Source: Oegoconia quadripuncta
Lineage: Eukaryota > Arthropoda > Insecta > Lepidoptera > Autostichidae
Reading direction: 5' to 3'
Assembly: GCA_949316235.1 (NCBI GenBank)
Contig: OX438755.1
Span: 17,315,151 to 17,379,150, forward strand
Length of the DNA: 64,000 nt
Shown: positions 50,001-60,778 of the stretch, piece after piece
Layout: the number at the start of each line of letters is the position of its first letter
How positions within the stretch are numbered: the first letter of the stretch is position 1
Notes under the pieces: model-generated
The model's input: only the letters and a program-made list of their open reading frames with translations
Database searches by the model: none
What the model was told of the DNA's origin: nothing
Position numbers and translations under genes: made by a program

Positions 50001-53000
50001 ATACAGTCTAATTTGCTGAGTATTAATATTTGAAATTGAAACCAGGGGTACACCAGAATCAAAGGCAATGAAGCTACACTACTCTGGTGTGACTAGCACC
50101 AAGAATGGGAAGAGGTATAGACAAGCACGGATCTCTATCAGCAAGCCTAGGCCGAGCAATATAGTGGACCTTACTAGCTCTCCTGATTGCACGTTCAGTG
50201 ATAATGTGAAGGTATATAGTTTTTAAAGACACTCCAACACAAATACTGTAAAGTATGCCATTACTGAATTGAGTTATGAATAACATTTTTTTGAAATATG
50301 AATATAGAGAATACTGCAAAGTGGGCGTTGAACCATGCTTATTAGGGTTCTGTATCCAGAATGTACATTTTATAACTATAAATCGAAAATTTTGAAATCC
50401 CTCAACATGGCAGTAGCCTTTAGTATATGATATGAATTTCAGCTTGATACATCTAGCTATCTATATCTCTGATACATCTATCTCTTTATCTATATATACA
50501 TATCTTAATCAAAGGCAATGAAGCTACACTACTCTGGTGTGATAAGCACCAAGAATGGGAAGAGGTATAGACAAGCACGGATCTCTATCAGCAAGCCTAG
50601 GCCGAGCAATATAGTGGACCTTACTAGCTCTCCTGATTGCACGTTCAGTGATAATGTGAAGGTATATAGTTTTTAAAGACACTCCAACACAAATACTGTA
50701 AAGTATGCCATTACTGAATTGAGTTATGAATAAAATTTTTTTGGAATATGAATATAGAGAATACTGCAAAGTGGGCGTTGAACCATGCTTATTAGGGTTC
50801 TGTATCCAGAATGTACATTTTATAACTATAAATCGAACAACATGGCAGTAGCTTTTAGCATATGATATCAATTTGAGCTTGACACATCTAGCTCTTTCTG
50901 AGCAAAAGAGCCTTAACAGATAGATGATCAGCAAAGTTACCCTATAAAGGTTCCGTTTATTTACAAAATGAAGAAGAATCAAATTGCGCCGCAAGCTCTC
51001 TTAAATTTATGCTGGCCTATCTCTATCAGTCACCAATAATAATATAGACAAAGTGAATGGCAAGACAGTTCAGGACAGAGCACCTGCTAGATTTAGCATT
51101 TCAATATATGGCAATAGGGAACAAAATGGTTTTTTCTTCTATTAATTGTCAGATGTGGCACAGGCTTACTCAATACATGTGTGGTTACAAAACTATGCCT
51201 TTAAGCCTTTGAGCGCCACGCCGGTCACCGGTGACCGGAAAACAATTGATTTTCAATTAGACACAATTAAAAATCAATTGTTTTAACGTGTTAACTTAAA
51301 TATTCCTTTCAGTTGATAATTAGGACAGAATCAAATGACAATGATGACACAATTCTACCTTCCCCTACTAGTGGATCAGCAAACTTTATATTGTAAGTAC
51401 TTCAATTTATTTATTTTATGGCAATCGGTCATCGATATTGCGATCGACCATTACTGCTAGAGTCTGGTTGTATAGCTAAAATGCTGATTGAAGTTGACCA
51501 GGATGAAATCTGTGCGAAACTATGGGTCTAGATCCTGTTTGAGCGACCTAAAATAAAGAAAGACAAACACAAATATATCATAGAGAACAGCACAGGGACA
51601 GATCACAAATAACATAGTTAAATTTCATAATTTTATAGGTGTTATTTTATATATTGTAAGTATCTATAAAATAAATAATATGCCTTAATGCCTGATGCTT
51701 GTTATCTATCTATTATCATATTACATAATACCTCATAATGACCTCAAACCCTGTATTTGGAGAAGGTATTATCTTGTAATATACCTACTGGCCAAACATT
51801 TTTTTTTGTTAGAAGTAATTGGGTTGTTAGGCCCTTCTACTGTCAGATAACCTTCTTAAACAGTTTCTTTTTCACAGATTAGCCCATGTGTGACGGCTCT
51901 TGAGATGTCTTTACTTAGGGGGTTTAATCAGCATTTGGGCAAGCTTGTTTTGGTGATGGGTTATTCTATCTTTATAAGTTTTTGTTACTGATCAAATTTT
52001 AATATTACTTGACCTCAATCACACCTGATGTTAAGTGCAGATGAGGTCGAAGCGTACCGACCCGGAAACCCCACCATATTTGGGGCCAGCCAATGGGCAT
52101 TGGGATAGCCAGTCAGCTATCTTATCTCTGACAACCGGAACACAACAATGCTATTAACATTGAGAGTTGGCGGCAGATTTAAATAAGATGGCGGTAGCTA
52201 ACCAGGCGTACATTTAATGCCCTACCACCAGCCAAACCGAGTACTTAAATATGTACCCCGCTGGGGAACGAACCCGCGACCTCCGATTCGTAAACCTAAT
52301 TTATATTGAGCCACGTAGGTGGTTTCTTCTTTGACTATGGGTGTCTTTAAATACTCGTTAATGGCCTTCATTTTATGGAACCATGGAGCATATAAGCACA
52401 CCATTTGAATTACCAAACATATTTATACAGAAAGTTTTGCACTCAGCTGCTCATGTCATTTCGAAAGACATTTTAGTATGACAAATAATTTTTGTTAGTG
52501 ATATGTTTGTTGATATGTTTAAATTTTAATGCCTGGCTAGCTACCACCATCTTATTTAAGACCGCCGCCAAACAGCAATTTGTAGAGCGTTCATGTGTTC
52601 CGGCTGTTTGAGATAAGATAGCTAGTCAAGCCTCTTTGTTGGGGACTCCAGACATCGCACTTTCACCGTGCCTTATCTTCACATAAAAACAAACGCAAAA
52701 ATTATATGTTCATAGAGTCACGTCTGTTTCCCATAGATTTAGGCAGACACCACAGACTTCCACTTCTAATCAAATACGATATTGTAAGGAATATATTTGT
52801 AACGAACAGAATCTCATTTATTGGTTATCCTTAAATCTTATCAAAATATTTTTTTCATGTAGTATTAAGAACGAAATTCTGTTGAACTAATTTCATCGAA
52901 CTTAATTTTTAGATCCAGAACAAAGGAGAAACCAGAAAAATTCAAGAAACCTCTATCTCTAAAACAGAAAACTGAAGACAACCTTAAAAGCCACGTTCAA

Positions 53001-56000
53001 CCAAATGTTGAGAATATAAAAATGAATGACATAACGGCTACGGAAATGGATGAGTCAATAAACATTTTGAAAGCTAACAGGTAATAGCCCTTTATATTTA
53101 ATGTAGATTGGAGCGCCAGCGCAACTCTGCCTTCGAAATGAACGGTTTCGGATTCGAGCCCTGCTGGGGCTAAAAGTTTGTGTGATGAATACAAACTTAC
53201 TTTCCGAGTCAAGGATATCTTAAAGTTTATTCATTTACAGACTGTATTCATAATACAGATTTCGACCCAATTTCGGACTAAATAAATGTTGTATCTGTAA
53301 TATTTGGTTATTATTATATTGAAATAAATTAGATTGAATTGATTAATGAACAGCTTTTAACCGTCTTCAAAAAATGGAAGAGGATAATAAATCGCCGCGT
53401 ATTTTTTAGTTGTAAACCGATTTTGATGATTCCTTTTTGTTTGATAGGGTGGTCCCATATATTTGGTGAAGATCTGATGATGAACTCCGGAGATAGAGAA
53501 CAGAAGCATATTGATGTTGTTTTTTGTGCAATCACATGCCAAAAAGTGATAAAAGCTGAATAGAAACAAGTGTCACTAATTATTTTACATGGAAATTATT
53601 TATTTCAGTGTTATGGTAATATTTTCTTAAATATTAGTTAATGTAATTGAGATGGTGACTGTACCACGTACAGTTGTCTGCAAGTCATGAGCAACACAGT
53701 CTTTCTTCAAGGATTTGAATCGAACTGAAGTTGACACTTGATCTGCATGTAAATAAAGTATTTTGAATACTAAAGTCTGTAGTTATTGCAGTTACATGCA
53801 TTTCCTTACAGATTTCCTAGAAACATCAAGAAACAATCACCAATTAAAGTGAAGGTGGAGCCTCCAGAAGACAGAACTAACGATGAAATGGAGTCAAGCG
53901 TTTCACTCCTCAGAGATATGGACAAACAAGAGTTTAAGAGTCAAATACTCGGCTCTAAACATACGTAAGTGTATTGTTACTTATCCCTAGTACAGTCGAC
54001 CACAAGCCTACCACTGCCAGTAAAATATGAGCTACTGTAGAAAAAGGGTAGATACTCATAGTTTAGTTTGTCGAAGTTTTTTCCATTAATCGTCAACTCG
54101 CAAGCAATATAAGCTATGGTTTTTACCCAACTGTCCAAGCAAGGAGGGTAAGGTTTTTCGAGTGTATGTATTTATGTACCTATGTGTGTATGTATGTCCG
54201 TTCCTTTGGCGCATCCTGTAGCATAAACGGGTTGACCGATTTCGAAGTGCATGGTGTCGTTAGATTCGTTTTGGTACCTGGAGTGTCATAGGATACATTT
54301 TATGGTAAAAAATCCAACATGGCGTCCGCAAAATACAAAATAGTAGTCGGATTTTTTGGTTTTTATTACTTAAATAGTTCTAATATGATCTATTCTGTCT
54401 TTGTATGACATTGCTCTATTCCTAATTTTTAGATTGGAGTGTATTTCGAACATCAGTACGAAATCCAAAGGAAAAAGCATTGTGCAGCTTTTTCCCCATA
54501 CTGAAATCTCCGCCCTGGAATTCTGAGCCTTAAGGACATAAATTATTTTATGGGTCCACCGATCAGGACGGTCTGATATTTATAACTAACTAGCTTTCCG
54601 CCCTCGGCTTCGCCTGCGTGAAATAACTTTATCGCGGATATGCTTAGTTTGTTTATCCCGCGGGAACTACTTACTTCATCGTGATACCTATATATCAAAT
54701 TTAACCCAAATCGGTTCATCCGTTTTGGCTTGATTGAGCAACAAACAAACAAACATCCAAACTTTCGTATTTATAATATTACAATACAATACAAATACAT
54801 TTTATTGCACAAATACAAATACATTTTACAAAACACCTCACAGAAAAGAGTACAATCTTATTATATTATTAATATTAGTTAAATTACTATTGCCTATAAG
54901 ACATGTATGTTTGTAAGCGCTTTATTGTACAAAAACGCAATACATTAATTTTACATAGATACATAGTATGAGGACAACGGCGGACTTATCCCGCGGATAT
55001 GAGACAAGAGAAGATGACATTAGCCTACAAGTTTTGATGCTACCCTCAACAAGGGTATACCATAAAATGTACTTGCCCTAAATTGTTATTGACTCCCTAA
55101 TAAAAATTTATTTATTACTTCCTAATGCTGCATTGCAGGCCGACGAAGCGACCGCTAAACGAGAATATAAACGTCGCAAACATGCCCGCGACACAAGGTG
55201 ACACCGAGGTCAGCATTTCTCTACTACGTGAACACAAGATCCAATCAGACATAGGCCTCAACAACGTTAATAAAAGGTTTGTGTTACCTACTGAATTGTT
55301 TTGTAATTCAAATTAAAGATCAGCAGAACCTTACATACTCGTCATGACGTTTCTTCCAAATGCGGTGGTCAGAGATATCTCAAAATTGGCGTTTGGGTGG
55401 TGCTTTCCATCAGGTGACCCGCATGCACGTTTGCCGCCCTCTTATATATAAAAAAAAAAAAAAACTTTAAAAGGTTATATCTTGCATCATTGCCTTATAG
55501 TTCGGCCCTTATAGACACATGCCCATGGTTTGGTTACATTGATCTGACCACAGATACTTTCAGATTCGTGGTTAGATTAAAATAATCTAACCATGGACAC
55601 TTAACCCCAGTTGCGCCATATTTAACCCTCGACTTAGGTATTCTAACCCGCGATTTTTTGACATATTTATTGAAAACATAGACAAAAGTATTAAACCTTC
55701 CGATTAGTTGTTGGAGCAAGTGTGGCTGATTAAGCCACCGTGGTCCGTGCCTCGCAGTTCTGATATACAGTCTCCTTTACACCTTTGATAATGATTCAAT
55801 GAAAACTATTGATTCTAGTAATGTGATTTTTCTTTTGTGTGCCTATCTGATTGACAGGAAAACTCCGGAGAAAGTGGAGCCCGTATTCAAAGAGCCCACC
55901 GTGCGAAAGAAGGCGGAGAAGCAAGCGCTGCCGGCGTGGGTGTGCGACGAGTGTAGAACGGTAAGTATTAACATACTGGATGAGTTTTTTATGTTTCGTT

Positions 56001-56751
56001 TACAAACCATGAAAGATGGGGACCTTTTTATATGAAGTGGAAGTTGGTTCCATAATCGCATAGCCTGAACCGAAAAGGATTTCGTGTATGACTGTTGTTT
56101 ACCCGACTGTCCCAGAAAGGATTTTTTCCAGTGTATATCAAATTCAAAATCAAAATCAAAAATATTTTATTCAATGTAGGATACAAAAATATCACTTATT
56201 GAAAGTCAACATGTTATCTTTTTTTTTTTTTAACTACATCGCTTCACAAGGTGTTATGGTTAGGGAGAAGAAGCGACAAGAAACTCCGCAACAACACATC
56301 TTTTCAATAATAGTTTCCATCTTTACAATAATATTACATTTTATATTACATATTACAAAACAATAGCAATTAACATAACGACCAGCTAACACTATATAGA
56401 TTTCTGTGTTACCTACGTCTTGTAGCCTAAACGGCTTGACCGATTTCGAAGTGGAAGCTGTCGTTCGATTCGTCTTGGTCCCCAGAGCGTCATAATACAC
56501 ATTTTATTGTAAAAAAAAATTAAATATGCTGTTGGGTTTTTGGTTTTTAAATAGATATCTTCTGTTTGTCTCAGTTCTTTGGTGAGCTGTACGTCGACGA
56601 CCCCGCAATGTTGGCGAAGGTCATCACCCGCTGCGGCAAGCACCGCGGCCGCAATAACCCCATAAAGCCCGGCATACCGCCAGGCTTCTGGGACCCACGG
56701 TGGGACGTACCTGAAGACACGGAAGAGTTCAATAGGATGAATAATGCGTGA
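47062..56751 (+). CDS. RBBP8: CtIP/RBBP8/Sae2-type DNA end-resection protein, eleven coding exons
   Basis: Exons: 47062-47167, 48184-48268, 49213-49283, 49577-49919, 50046-50211, 51313-51392, 52913-53080, 53812-53964, 55139-55276, 55858-55960, 56575-56751. All junctions are GT-AG and phases agree, giving 529 aa. The N-terminal ~130 residues are Leu/Lys/Glu-rich and probably coiled-coil, as in CtIP, which tetramerises there. The middle is Ser/Lys-rich and low in conservation. The C-terminus carries the family signature: WVCDECRT (C466, C469), FFGELYVDDPAML, CGKHRGR (C491, H494) and PPGFWDPRWDVPEDTEEF. CtIP/Sae2/Ctp1 stimulates Mre11-Rad50-Nbs1 to start resection of double-strand breaks in the nucleus. 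An in-frame TAA lies just before the ATG (47050). The identification rests mainly on the C-terminal domain. A near-identical duplicate of exon 5 follows in intron 5. It is divergent from the zinc-finger gene. Confidence 0.82.
47316..47521 (-). mobile_element. SINE family A, head-less copy
   Basis: Tail and body of family A (GCACAACGGGTCAACACTTG to TGGCGGACATTTAAAATGCC) in intron 1 of the CtIP-like gene. The tRNA head is absent. Confidence 0.75.
47669..48113. mobile_element. hAT-like MITE, 445 bp
   Basis: Ends TAGTGATGCAACGGA and its inverse (TCCATTGCATCACTA), flanked by 8-bp near-identical target sequences GTCCCCTT (47661-47668) and GTTCCCTT (48114-48121). Subterminal copies of TTTCTGTTTC are typical of hAT elements. 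No transposase. Located in intron 1 of the CtIP-like gene. Confidence 0.75.
48568..49182 (-). mobile_element. Deleted PIF/Harbinger element, 615 bp
   Basis: Termini GGCCCGAGTTCATC and (inverse of right) GACCCGAGTTCACC, with TAA on both sides (48565-48567 and 49183-49185), the 3-bp TWA duplication typical of PIF/Harbinger. It retains the first exon of a HARBI1-like transposase on the minus strand. It lies whole within intron 2 of the CtIP-like gene. Confidence 0.85.
48748..49019 (-). pseudogene. HARBI1-like transposase, first exon only
   Basis: Reads MSCQVKLCVHPFQNK, then a FEEYDEKAFITRFRLYKRSA block and LLDLIERKLEYPSER, the conserved N-terminus of insect HARBI1-like nucleases. It ends at a good donor (CGAACG/GTAAGT), but there is no downstream exon before the element ends. 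The DDE nuclease domain is lost by internal deletion, so it cannot be active. Confidence 0.8.
50507..50900 (+). repeat. Tandem duplicate of CtIP-like exon 5 and adjacent intron
   Basis: 50507-50900 repeats about 50057-50462 at an offset of 450 bp. The coding part (50515-50661) is open, 147 nt long, and differs from exon 5 by two bases (one residue, Thr to Ile). It retains the donor AAG/GTATAT. The original acceptor is not duplicated, but ATCAAAG at its left edge, after a CT-rich stretch, provides an AG that would give a symmetric phase 0-0 exon. Confidence 0.9.
51413..51640 (-). mobile_element. 5'-truncated copy of the I-type LINE (3' UTR only)
   Basis: Matches the 3' UTR of the 36582-42117 element with about one difference in five: TTTATGGCAATCGGTC, CCTGTTTGAGCGACCTAAA, CAAACACAAATATA. 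It lies in intron 6 of the CtIP-like gene and is much older than the full-length copy. Confidence 0.75.
52014..52322 (-). mobile_element. SINE family A, near full-length
   Basis: Minus copy with head CCACGTGGCTCAATATAAA-like and box B GGTTCGTTCCCC, body including a short local duplication near 52083-52115. Intron 6 of the CtIP-like gene. Confidence 0.8.
52530..52690 (+). mobile_element. SINE family A, body fragment
   Basis: GCCTGGCTAGCTACCACCAT through GTTCCGGCTGTTTGAGATAA to GCCTTATCTTCACATAAAAA, in inverted orientation to the copy at 52014-52322. Confidence 0.6.
53105..53290 (+). mobile_element. SINE family B, degenerate copy
   Basis: A box B-like GGATTCGAGCCC, then TTTGTGTGATGAATACAAAC and TTTCCGAGTCAAGGAT as in the 14881 copy. 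Head and tail are worn. Intron 7 of the CtIP-like gene. Confidence 0.5.
54585..54776 (-). repeat. Lepidopteran interspersed repeat D (copy 2)
   Basis: Inverted copy of 33190-33422: TAGCTTTCCGCCCTCGGCTT, TTTATCCCGCGGGAACT, CATCCAAACTTTCGTATTTA. Intron 8 of the CtIP-like gene. Confidence 0.7.
54780..55075 (-). mobile_element. Probable LINE 3' tail
   Basis: TACATTTTATTGCACAAATA repeats at the left, then GTACAAAAACGCAATACATT and CAACGGCGGACTTATC, matching in inverse the tail near 15690-15770. No coding left. Confidence 0.4.
56140..56330 (-). mobile_element. Probable LINE 3' tail
   Basis: AAAATCAAAAATATTTTATT and GAAGAAGCGACAAGAAACTC, a non-LTR 3' end in inverse orientation. Intron 10 of the CtIP-like gene. 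Confidence 0.45.
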
Positions 56752-57215
56752 CAGTGTAGTGACGTCATATTGGTGTTACGTCACGGGTATCGGAGTAGCG
56801 TCGACCACATTCATAGACGGCTAATGTTTGATTAACTGTACCCAATCCTGTCGACGGGGTACCACAAGGATTTCTTCCATTCAACCACTGGGTAAAAGGA
56901 ATAGATAATACTAATTGCAGGGTAAACAGGCAGGGTAATCAAAGCTTAAATTTACCAGTCTTTTTAAAAGAAAAGCGGAAAATAGACTACATTAATGCAA
57001 ATCAGAGTGCAGTATGCTGACAGGGCTAGCCAATAACTGAGTCGAAGTTTTTGAGCATTTGTTTTATTATCCTGCACTAGTAACCATGGCAGGCGCGATA
57101 AACATTTATGTCGCGCCTGATAATATTTGTCCTGCTCATTCGTTTGGACGAAATATACAACTATCTCACGCTCACGTCGCGTAGCGCGCGATAAATAATG
57201 TCAAATCAAATCTAA
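56752..57215 (+). other. Probable 3' UTR and flank of the CtIP-like gene
   Basis: Follows the TGA at 56749-56751. No canonical AATAAA stands out before the LINE fragment at 57220. Confidence 0.35.
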
Positions 57216-57219
57216 AATG

Positions 57220-57360
57220 TTTTATTTTGTAAGTTATAAGAATAACATTTGATATCATCATGACATACAGTTATCGCTCATTCACTAGGCAGTCTCCCCA
57301 GAGAAGAACGTGCAAGAAACTCTAGGGTTGCTCTTTTAAACAGATTATGGGTTACAATTT
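57220..57360 (-). mobile_element. LINE 3' UTR fragment (family of 20.84 kb)
   Basis: TTTATTTTGTAAGTTATAAG, ATCGCTCATTCACTAGGCAG and GAGAAGAACGTGCAAGAAAC match the inverse of the 21.1-21.35 kb 3' UTR. Confidence 0.75.
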
Positions 57361-57469
57361 GTGTTTTGATAATTATATGAATAATAAGACAGCTATATAG
57401 ATTTCGGCTTGAATCACGCCTGGCTGATCGTTTGTTTGATGGTTGAATTAAGCCACTTACATAAACTAC

Positions 57470-57800
57470 GGCCCGTATTAATAAACCATTCTCAAGATTA
57501 AGAACAGTCTTGTGACCGGTCTCAACTAAACGTGTTGATTAATAAACCTAACTTGAGACCGGAAACACACGTGCTTACTCAAGCAGTACTCACTTGAGAT
57601 GTGCGCGTATTAATAAACGAAACTCAAGACTATCATTCATTCGCCGCTGAGGCGAATACTTCAGAAGCGATCTCAGTTGAGTAGACCTTAAGATTGGTTT
57701 ATAAATTAGCAAGGAGCTTGAGATAGCGACAACTGCTTAAGACGCATCTCGGTTGATACCGCCTCAAGACTGTATTGAGATTGTTTTATTAATACGGACC
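57470..57800. mobile_element. Harbinger-like MITE, 331 bp
   Basis: Ends GGCCCGTATTAATAAACC and (inverse of right) GGTCCGTATTAATAAAAC, flanked by TAC (left) and TAA (right), an imperfect 3-bp target duplication. Internal copies of ATTAATAAAC and CTCAAG-type motifs are present. No coding capacity. Confidence 0.65.
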
Positions 57801-58111
57801 TAAGAATTAAGGATACTTCAATTTGTGAATGCGGATTAGATGAGGGTACCATTGACCATATATTTTTTCATGCTCACTTCATAATCACTCTGAATTATTT
57901 TCCTCTCTAATAATAACCCAAAAAATCCCTTTTCCAACTAACATAACTTCTTTATTAGCTGCAGCATCAGAAAAGAAATCATATATAACTGCTTATCTAA
58001 CTTTACAGCCCTCAATGATGTTAACCTTTAACCCCCTCTATTCATAATCTACCTATTAAAAATATTATATTTATCTATACTGTGGGTTATCGCTACTATA
58101 GCAATATACTA

Positions 58112-59425
58112 CTCTGTGTAAAAAGTATCGGGAATATGTCAATAAAAAGACCCGCGTAAAAGAGGTCGTTCTAATTTTTTTACTGCATGTTGGTAGCACT
58201 GTACTGATTTAGCGCGCAAAATTTGAGCGGGATCTGTCATTTAATTTGTTTTAAACTACACTTTTTGTTGGTCATAGTTTTGAGTCCTCGGCGATTTTTA
58301 CAATGGAAAATATTGTTGAACAAAGAGTGTGCCTTAAATTTTGTGTTTCAAATGATATTTCATGTGGTGAATCACTAAAAATGTTGCGAAATACCTACGG
58401 CGAATCGTGTATATCGAAAACAAGGGCTTATGAATGGTATAAGGCTTTTAAAGAAGGCCGAGAAGTAGTAGTAGACTTGCCTCGTTCTGGTAGACCTTCA
58501 ACCGCTACGACCAAAGAACACATCGACAGAATCAATAAGCTAGTGCTCGAAAATCGACGTATGAGTCTGAGAGAGTTGGCTAGTGAGGTGAACATATCTT
58601 TTAAGTCCGTCCACAACATTCTCATTGACATTTTAGGCATGAAACGCGTCGCCGCTCGACTAGTTCCAAAAGAGCTCAATTTTGTTCAAAAAGCGCAGCG
58701 AAAGCATGTCGCTGAAGACATGGTTTCCCGAGCTTCTACGGATCCGACCTTTATGAAACGTATAATAACTGGCGACGAGACATGGGTTTATGAGTACGAC
58801 ATGCAAACAAGCCAACAGTCTTCAGAATGGCGTCTCGAAAACGAGCCGAAACCCAAAAAACCGCGGCAAAGTCGCTCCAAAATCAAGGTGATGCTGACAG
58901 TTTTTTTTGACTACCGTGGTGTGGTTCACTCCGAATTCCTTCCAGAGGGAGAAACAGTGAATAAAGAATATTATTTAGGCGTCATGAAGCGTTTGCGTGA
59001 GAGTATCCGCCGAAAACGTCCAGATTTGTGGCAACACAACTCATGGATGCTGCACCATGATAATGCACCATCACACACAGCCATTATAGTGAAAGAGTTT
59101 TTAGCGAAAAATTCAACAAAAGTTCTCGACCAAGCACCGTATTCACCTGATATGGCTCCGTCTGACTTTTTTTTATTTCCCAAGTTAAAATTACCACTTC
59201 GAGGAAAACGTTTTGAGTCGATAGAAGCCATAAAAGAAAATTCGCTGAATGAGCTAAAGGCCATACCGCAAATAGCCTATGAAAAATGTATGGAAGACTG
59301 GGTGAAGCGGTGGAGATGTTGTATTGCAAGCGATGGGGCCTACTTTGAAGGCGATAATATAAATTTAGATGAATAATTTGTATTTTTTGTTTTATTGACA
59401 AATTCCCGATACTTAGTACACTGAA
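58112..59425 (+). mobile_element. Mariner element with intact transposase, about 1.3 kb
   Basis: The inverted termini share AAGTATCGGGAAT-TGTCAATAAAA on both sides (left about 58112-58147, right about 59391-59425). The outermost bases differ, so the exact ends and the TA duplication are not fixed. Sits in the spacer between the CtIP-like gene and PSMD11. Confidence 0.85.
58303..59376 (+). CDS. Mariner transposase, intact
   Basis: 357 aa, one exon. The N-terminal half has two helix-turn-helix regions (AYEWYKAFKEGRE; SLRELASEVNISFKSVHNIL) with the linker LPRSGRPSTAT. The catalytic core is DD34D: TGDETWVYEYD (D158), HHDNAPSHTA (D253) and YSPDMAPSDFFLF (D288), with 34 residues between the last two. 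The family protein cuts at the element's inverted repeats and inserts at TA. Length is slightly above the usual 345. It resembles the SETMAR-like mariner proteins of insects. No stop or frameshift, so it may still be active. It is not closely related to the dead mariner at 31.8 kb. Confidence 0.95.
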   Translation: MENIVEQRVCLKFCVSNDISCGESLKMLRNTYGESCISKTRAYEWYKAFKEGREVVVDLPRSGRPSTATTKEHIDRINKLVLENRRMSLRELASEVNISFKSVHNILIDILGMKRVAARLVPKELNFVQKAQRKHVAEDMVSRASTDPTFMKRIITGDETWVYEYDMQTSQQSSEWRLENEPKPKKPRQSRSKIKVMLTVFFDYRGVVHSEFLPEGETVNKEYYLGVMKRLRESIRRKRPDLWQHNSWMLHHDNAPSHTAIIVKEFLAKNSTKVLDQAPYSPDMAPSDFFLFPKLKLPLRGKRFESIEAIKENSLNELKAIPQIAYEKCMEDWVKRWRCCIASDGAYFEGDNINLDE

Positions 59426-59979
59426 TGTATATAATTTTTTTTTGTGTTGTCCATAAGCTTGCATAAGGATCCAGTATCCGTCTACACTTAGATCAGATTT
59501 ATTTAATGGAATGCTCTGTTTAATGATAATGACAGAACACTGGCAGTAACGTTTAAACAATTATCATAAAAAAGAAAAAAAAAACAAACCACTACGTGCA
59601 TGATGCGCGCTTTATGAAAAATTATATGTTTTGCTTGATTCATTAATTTACATAGAATCAACAGAAGAAAACTAATACCAAACTTGTGCCAATTAAAGAT
59701 TCTTATTATGTTATAATTTAATGGGTAACGTTTTAATTACATTACAATAAAATTGGCACTTTTACATTATTAAACAATAATATTATTATATAAGTAAAAA
59801 CCAACCAACATTGATGCGCTGTTTCAAGCCTCAGTCTACTTATAGCGGACACAGGAAACGCTTTAACCGGGAAATAAATAAAAATATAAGAGCTGTATAT
59901 AATGGAACATGTATATTCAGTCTATTATTTTCTTACATATACTACATACACACATACATACATGTATATTCAGTCTATT

Positions 59980-60135
59980 ATTTTCTTTGTCAATTCATAA
60001 ATTGTAAATTTATTTAAGCAACCTGAGTTTCTTGCTCGTTCTTCACCAAGAAGTCGTCCTTGTGAACGAGCTGTAATAATTGTATATCGTAATGTTTTCA
60101 AGTGTTATTTTTATAACTTACGAAATGATTTTTTA
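59980..60135 (+). mobile_element. LINE 3' UTR fragment (family of 20.84 kb)
   Basis: TTTGTCAATTCATAAATTG, GAGTTTCTTGCTCGTTCTTC and TTATAACTTACGAAATGATT match the same 3' UTR in plus orientation. Confidence 0.65.
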
Positions 60136-60417
60136 CGATAAACAAGCGCAAGACCTATATGGCTTGATCAAGCTTACCATCAAGCCGATAAACAAGCATA
60201 AACTTTTCTATTTGCTTGCTTAAAGCAGCTTGACCCTTTCTGAAGCTGGTTATGGTAAAGCCGATGTAACGTCGATATTCAAAGTTATGTCCACATGAAA
60301 CGTGAGCGATGAACTTGACTGGTCGATTTATATAGCAGTTAGGGCGTATACGCGATGTTGCCACTGGTTTCGGTTTACGGTTCATGCCGGAAGACGTTTC
60401 CATTGCATTCATACCGA

Positions 60418-60778
60418 ATGAGTTTTTTTACCGCAAGGAAAAAAATAGGGCATATTAGGTAAGTGAAATAGAAGGTATTGGCATAGGTAGTTTAATTATT
60501 TTTTTCAAAACCATGATATAAAGCGTTAATTTTGTCATTTAACGGTCGCATTTGTAGCCTATTCCACATAAATACACCATTAAATTAAATAAATGATAGG
60601 AACCATACAAATTCGCCAGTCGCATAATCTCCGGCCGCAGAAGGCTTTATGAAAAAAAATAATTAAACTTACCTATGCTACCATCTATTTAACTAACTAT
60701 TAGGTTAGGTTAAGGATTTAGGGTATTAGGATAGGGCTATTAATGCCCTATTCTTTTCCTCACGGTAAAAAGACTCAT
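60418..60778. mobile_element. MITE family E, full-length (361 bp)
   Basis: Both termini intact: ATGAGTTTTTTTACCGC, AGGAAAAAAATAGGGCAT, and inverted TGCCCTATTCTTTTCCTC, ACGGTAAAAAGACTCAT. It contains a small TTAGG-type local repeat near 60702-60745. Confidence 0.8.

Noticed and set aside
60155..60412. 85-codon minus-strand open frame
   Set aside because: No splice sites of quality, no recognisable domain, and it ends against MITE-E. Not enough support for a gene.
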